DNA from: Babylonia areolata
Lineage: Eukaryota; Mollusca; Gastropoda; Neogastropoda; Buccinidae
NCBI RefSeq assembly: GCF_041734735.1
Contig: NC_134883.1
Span: 18,905,247-18,969,246, forward strand
Length of the DNA: 64,000 bases
Direction of reading: 5' to 3'
Below the pieces are notes generated by a model. The model was not told the origin of the DNA. It ran no database searches and saw only the letters and a program-made list of their open reading frames with translations. The stretch's first letter is position 1. Each line of letters opens with the position of its first letter. Position numbers and translations under genes: made by a program. Positions 59,035 to 64,000 of this stretch are shown here, piece after piece.

Positions 59035-59402
59035 TGCATGAGGGATACATGACAGTGTGTGTGAGCTGTGAAGTGCATGAAGGACACATGACAGTGTGTG
59101 AGCTGTGAAGTGCATGAAGGACACATGGCAGTGTGTGTGAGCTGTGAAGTGCATGAAGGACACATGACAGTGTGTGTGAGCTGTGAAGTGCATGGACACA
59201 TGACAGTGTGTGAGCTGTGAAGTGTTTGAGTGACACATGATAGTGTGTGTGAGCTATGATGTGCATGGACACATGACAGTGTGTGAGCTGTGAAGTGCAT
59301 GAAGGACACATGACTGTGTGAGCTGTGAAGTGCATGGACACGTGACAGTGTGTGAGCTGTGAAGTGCATGAGGGACACATGACAGTGTGTGTGAGCTGTG
59401 AA
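59035..59402. repeat. Minisatellite, about 39-bp unit, about 10 copies
   Basis: Units GTGAAGTGCATGAAGGACAC plus ATGACAGTGTGTGTGAGCT, with 33-37-bp short forms. Confidence 0.9.
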
Positions 59403-60002
59403 GTGCTCTGCTGCCTCTTGTTGGCATCGTGTTGGTCCGGGTACCAGTGATGTGGCCGTGTGGAACCTCAGTGCTTCCTACCTTCCCCAGGTCTGCAGGA
59501 GGTCCTTGGACCCTGGAGCTGCAAGCTCAATGACTGAGACTGAAGGGGTCTGGCAGGGATTGTTGCCACTTGCTGTGGTCTGGAGGAAGTGGGACCAGGA
59601 GAGTCTGTCAGAAAGCTGGGCCGGCCAGAGGGACGGCCAGAATAGACACTAAAATTAATAGGATTCTTGCCAATCTTTATGAGAATATATCTATTTAAGA
59701 AAAAAAAAAATTTTTTTGGACAAAATACATGTGTGCCTGGCCTTGATACAATTACTGATTTTCTGAGTATGAATTATAAAGAGGGAGCGTTATAAGTAGT
59801 TTTGTCTGTCTATTGGTGAGCCTTCCAAATAAATGGAGTGATGGATGACAACATGACAACATGTGATGCCAGAAGGAGTAGGTGTGATGTAGAGGGCTAG
59901 ATACCTGTGGTCAACATCCTGGCAGTGCCCAGTCTCACACACCTGTCTGTGTCACACCACAAGTTACACCAGCCAGTCTCTTCACCCACCCTACTCAATA
60001 AC

Positions 60003-60035
<33 letters not shown>

Positions 60036-60119
60036 AGGAAATCCATTCTTCAGTCCATGAAGACTTGAAGGTAACAGCAGAGCCAGCAAAAAGCAAACAC
60101 ACCTCTCTTCCACACCTAC
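59403..60119. other. Unique stretch, no gene recognised; (GA)n at 60006-60034
   Basis: Moderately GC-rich 59403-59640, then AT-rich. No splice-supported frame recognised. Confidence 0.4.
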
Positions 60120-61125
60120 AGACACACAGCCTGTGGCTGGCACAGTGGTGTGGAACATCAACATCATCCTGCATCAGACACAGCCTGTGGCTAGCACAGT
60201 GGTGTGGAACATCAACATCATCCTGCATCACACACAGCCTGTGGCTGGCACAGTGGTGTGGAACATCAACATCATCCTGCATCAGACACACAGCCTGTGG
60301 CTGGCACAGTGGTGTGGAACATCAACATCATCCTGCATCAGACACACAGCCTGTGGCTGGCACAGTGGTGTGGAACATCAACATCATCCTGCATCACACA
60401 CAGCCTGTGGCTGGCACAGTGGTGTGGAACATCAACATCATCCTGCATCACACACACACAGCCTGTGGCTAGCACAGTGGTGTGGAACATCAACATCATC
60501 CTGCATCAGACACACAGCCTGTGGCTGGCACAGTGGTGTGGAACATCAACATCATCCTGCATCACACACACACAGCCTGTGGCTAGCACAGTGGTGTGGA
60601 ACATCAACATCATCCTGCATCAGACACACAGCCTGTGGCTGGCACAGTGGTGTGGAACATCAACATCATCCTGCATCACACACACACAGCCTGTGGCTAG
60701 CACAGTGGTGTGGAACATCAACATCATCCTGCATCAGACACACAGCCTGTGGCTGGCACAGTGGTGTGGAACATCAACATCATCCTGCATCACACACACA
60801 CAGCCTGTGGCTAGCACAGTGGTGTGGAACATCAACATCATCCTGCATCAGACACACAGCCTGTGGCTGGCACAGTGGTGTGGAACATCAACATCATCCT
60901 GCATCACACACACACAGCCTGTGGCTAGCACAGTGGTGTGGAACATCAACATCATCCTGCATCAGACACACAGCCTGTGGCTGGCACAGTGGTGTGGAAC
61001 ATCAACATCATCCTGCATCACACACAGCCTGTGGCTGGCACAGTGGTGTGAAACATCAACATCATCCTGCATCACACACAGCCTGTGGCTGGCACAGTGG
61101 TGTGGAACATCAACATCATCCTGAC
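60120..61125. repeat. Minisatellite, 54-60-bp unit, about 17 copies, with 114-bp dimers
   Basis: Units CACAGCCTGTGGCTGGCACA plus GTGGTGTGGAACATCAACATCATCCTGCATCA. In the middle, GGCTAGC and GGCTGGC units alternate; GGCTAGC recurs at 60467, 60581 and 60695, i.e. every 114 bp. Confidence 0.95.
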
Positions 61126-61330
61126 ACAGCTGACCACCTTCTGAACACTGCAGTGGTCAGCATGAACACCTAACACACCTGACTACCTTCTGGACACTGC
61201 AGTGGTCAGCATGAACACCTAACACACCTGACTACCTTCTGAACACTGCAGTGGTCAGCATGAACACCTAACACACCTGACTACCTTCTGGACACTGCAG
61301 TAGTCAGCATGAACACCTGACACAACTGAT
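61126..61330. repeat. Minisatellite, about 50-bp unit, 4 copies
   Basis: Units CTGACTACCTTCTGGACACT plus GCAGTGGTCAGCATGAACACCTAACACAC, directly after the previous array. Confidence 0.9.
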
Positions 61331-61551
61331 CTGCTTGTCCACTACACACACAGAGAACATGGAGCCCACATGATGAGTGGTTACTGAGACAGCACAGCCA
61401 CACCACCACACTGACCCAAAGCACAAGGTGGGAATCTGCAGGAGACTACTGTTGGACCAAGACACCGTACTTTTGCTGACTTGAGTACCCTGGGAAAAGT
61501 TCTGGTTCTGTTTCAAATTGTTCTCACCATGCAGGGAAGCCTTATGGGTGA

Positions 61552-61735
61552 CAGAGACTAGAGTGTGAAGGAGAGGCATGTGATGTCACTGTAAGGCTGA
61601 CACACTGCTGGTGACAGAGACTAGAGTGTGAAGGAGAGGCATGTGATGTCACTGTAAGGCTGACACACTGCTGGTGACAGAGACTAGAGTGTGAAGGAGA
61701 GGCATGTGATGTCACTGTGAGGCTGACACACTAAT
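61552..61735. repeat. Minisatellite, 63-bp unit, 3 copies
   Basis: Units GGTGACAGAGACTAGAGTGT plus GAAGGAGAGGCATGTGATGTCACTG and TAAGGCTGACACACTGCT. It ends about 115 bp before the stop codon of the GRIP-like gene, so it lies in the 3' UTR or just beyond. Confidence 0.9.
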
Positions 61736-61851
61736 GCTGGCCGGACAGTGACCACCACAGATGGCTGTCAGAACCAACGTTATGGCCGCCGGGATCCAGG
61801 AAGGCCAGTGTTGCACTGTCAGGCCAAGGTCCCCACCAGGGGGCAGCAGTG

Positions 61852-62884
61852 TCACGGGGAGTCTGGCCGGGCCATGGGGGCACCAGCGCTGGACATGTTC
61901 ATCCTGGCCATGGCCACGGCTGCTGAGGACTTGGCGGCCACGGGAGGCTTGGCGGCGAGGGGGCCGGGTCTGGTGGCGGCGATGTGGGAGTGGGCGCGGG
62001 TGATGGCGGGGGGTTTGGGGAACAGCAGGGGCTTCCCCTCCCTCAGGTCACGCCCGTCCCCTGACATTGTGTTGGACTTGCGCAGCCCCCGCCCACCCCA
62101 CTCCCTCCGGCCCCCGCCTTCACCCCCACCCCCACCCCCCACCTTGCTGTCATTCAGCTGAAGTTCCCCACCGCTGCTTTTGGGTCTGACCGTCGCTTCC
62201 CGGCCACTGCGCCCCCCCTCCCTGCCCCTCACCACGTCAGCGCCCTCTGCCAGCTGTGGCTTGTCCCCCTTGGTGTGGGGGTCGGCGTCGATGACCAGGG
62301 AGTCGCGGAAGAGGTGTGAGTGCCGCAGGAGGGGGTTCCTGCAGACCACCAGGTTCAGCTTGTTGCCCGCCTCAGCGATCAGGGGCACTGTCATCACGCA
62401 GTCAAAGTCACGCGTCTTGTGTCCGTTCACCTGCACACCCATGTCATGTGTGTACTACACAGCTTGTGATGCACACAGCATGCATAGCACAATGTGTACT
62501 GGATGCTGCATAACGTGCAACACACACACTGTGAACCACACATTGTTTACAACACAACGTGTGCCACAAACTGTTTATAACACATGTGCCACAAACTGTT
62601 TACAGCACACTGTGTACAGCACATTGTGTACCGCACATTCTTTACAGCACAACGTGTACCACATAGCATATACCAAACGTGTACTGCACATCATGTACCA
62701 TACACTGTATGTACACAGTTCTGTCCCTGGATACACCTTCATACACAACACAGCAAGGTAAAAATAAAACAGTCAATGTATATACATGTCTCATATATGA
62801 TATATATATAGAAAAAACATTAAAAACAATACAAACACACTTATTTTAGGAAAAACCACAAAGATATATATTTAAACATATTTT

Positions 62885-62920
<36 letters not shown>

Positions 62921-63276
62921 CACTTAAAAGCACATTACAGAACCCACACACACACACATTTAAAAACACATAACAAACATACACACACTCATAACAACGC
63001 ACACACGCAAACCCACATACCTGCAGGATTCTATCAAAGGTTCGAACACCAGCCTTCTGGGCAGGGCTAGCGGTGCGCACAGCACTGACATACACCCCTT
63101 TCTCATAGAGTCCGTCGGACAGACTGAAGCCAAAGTCGGCAGTGGCACTCGTCTTCTCCAGGCTGAGGCGATGTAGCTGGATGGGGGTGGGGGTGAAGAT
63201 GGTCTGCAGGTGCTGGTCGAAGGTTCGATTCTCCGTGGTGGCCGGTCCCTCCTGTGAACCTGGCTTCCCATCCAGC
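61852..63276 (-). CDS. GRIP-type multi-PDZ scaffold, last two coding exons (PDZ7 and C-terminus)
   Basis: Minus-strand exons 63276-63021 and 62430-61852, joined at phase 0 (donor GTATGT, acceptor GGTGTGCAG). The joined protein contains the seventh PDZ domain of glutamate-receptor-interacting proteins: TPIQLHRLSLEKTSATADFG, the carboxylate-loop FGFS, LYEKGVYV, then DRILQ|VNGHKTRDFDC and VPLIAEAGNKLNLVVCRNPL, which parallels vertebrate GRIP1/2 closely. GRIP proteins tether AMPA receptors and cargo at synapses and on vesicles. After the domain come about 145 residues of basic, Gly/Ser/Pro-rich, probably disordered tail ending MARPDSP and TGA (stop at 61854-61852). The tail is longer than, and unlike, the vertebrate tail. 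The upstream exon edge at 63276 is a best guess among nearby AG sites. PDZ1-6 must lie to the right of the window. Codons are strongly GC-ending, as in the other host fragments. Confidence 0.85.
62431..63020. repeat. Intron of the GRIP-like gene: degenerate CACACTGTG-type repeats and (CA)n
   Basis: Irregular CACACTGTGTAC / CATTGTTTAC words 62441-62720, AT-rich 62750-62885, (CA)n 62887-62918 and 62945-62958. No exon recognised. Confidence 0.7.
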
Positions 63277-63289
63277 CTGTCCACATGGC

Positions 63290-64000
63290 ACACACTCTGC
63301 ATTGTGTGCTGTCTGTGTTCACTCTGCATTGTGTCCTGTCTGTATTCACTCTGCATTGTGTGCTGTACTGTGTGCTGTCTGTATTCACTCTGCATTGTGT
63401 GCTGTCTGTATTCACTCTGCATTGTGTGCTGTCTGTATTCACTCTGCATTGTGTGCTGTCTGTATTCACTCTGTACTGTGTGCTGTCTGTATTCACTCTG
63501 CATTGTGTGCTGTCTGTATTCACTCCGCATTGTGTGCTGTCTGTATTCACTCTGCACTGTGTGCTGTACTGTGCGCTGTCTGTATTCACTCTGCACTGTG
63601 TGCTGTCTGTATTCACTCTGCATTGTGTGCTGTACTGTGTTGTCTGTATTCACTCTGCATTGTGTGCTGTACTGTGCGCTGTCTGTATTCACTCTGCATT
63701 GTGTGCTGTCTGTATTCACTCTGCATTGTGTGCTGTCTGTATTCACTCTGCATTCGTGTCTGTACTGTGCTGTCTGTATTCCACCGCTGCTGTTTGGTGC
63801 CGTCGACTTCACTCTGCATTGTGTGCTGCGTTCCACTCCTGCCATTCGTGCGTCACGTGTCTGCGTATTCACTTGCACTTGTGCTTCCTGTGTGGGGCTC
63901 GCGTGTGACCGTAACTTCCGCGGCAGTTGTGTGCCGAGTGGTTCTGTATCACTCTGTTGTCGCTTGTTGTCACTCTGCATTGCGTGGGTCCTGTATTCAC
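63290..64000. repeat. Minisatellite, 27-bp unit, in the GRIP-like intron, runs to the window edge
   Basis: Units CTGTCTGTATTCACTCTGCA plus TTGTGTG, with insertions of TACTGTGTGCTGT. It begins about 15 bp from the PDZ7 exon edge. After about 63740 the copies are increasingly broken by single-base changes. Confidence 0.9.

Noticed and set aside
59403-59650. Possible exon after the 39-bp array
   Set aside because: A moderately GC-rich open frame exists, but I see no recognisable protein motif and no consistent splice phases.

Overview
The window looks like nuclear DNA of a mollusc, probably a gastropod. Genes are split by GT/AG introns, the DNA is full of micro- and minisatellites, and several short interspersed repeats match sequence words I know from gastropod genomes. 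These are a tRNA-like SINE head containing CTAAGCGCGTTGGGTTA and a second SINE containing AGACGATAAACCGA and GGGAGAGCGGGTCGC. By my own sum, roughly 45 % of the window is tandem repeat.

Layout. Positions 1-393 hold the 3' end of an unrecognised gene with five perfect TGACGTCA octamers. Positions 3055-12679 are a P-superfamily (THAP) DNA transposon of about 9.6 kb, with 33-bp terminal inverted repeats and a perfect 7-bp target-site duplication. It carries two genes that start just inside opposite ends and converge: a THAP/RNase-H-like transposase (about 853 aa, three exons), and a second multi-exon gene encoding a Cys-rich protein whose C-terminal part resembles the C-terminal part of P/THAP9 transposases. 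This two-gene layout is the most novel thing in the window.

Positions 13.8-25.5 kb hold an IFI6/IFI27 (ISG12)-family gene. Its first coding exon sits at the edge of a 3-kb minisatellite block, and its main exon directly follows a 25-bp-unit array that has itself been split by a LINE fragment and a SINE composite. Positions 26.4-31.2 kb and 34.4-46.4 kb are large back-to-back minisatellites, the largest about 11 kb. Between them is a 1-kb foldback-like element with inverted repeats made of 16-bp tandem units.

Positions 46.6-50.3 kb hold a probable small secreted-peptide gene. Upstream are an IRF/ISRE-like motif (GAAAACGAAA) and a TATA box, then a 5' leader exon, a signal-peptide exon, an amphipathic cationic exon and a terminal exon with a CCPC motif. 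Its exon phases match those of the IFI27-like gene, so the two may be divergent members of one innate-immune-type locus. Positions 51.2-61.7 kb are further minisatellites and SINE copies. The right end (61852-63276, minus strand) carries the last two coding exons of a GRIP-type multi-PDZ scaffold gene (PDZ7 plus C-terminal tail); the rest of that gene lies beyond the window.

The genes do not form one pathway: a selfish transposon, an interferon-stimulated-type locus and a synaptic scaffold gene lie side by side. The common theme is that minisatellites sit directly against splice junctions. All splice models come from reading consensus sites by eye.
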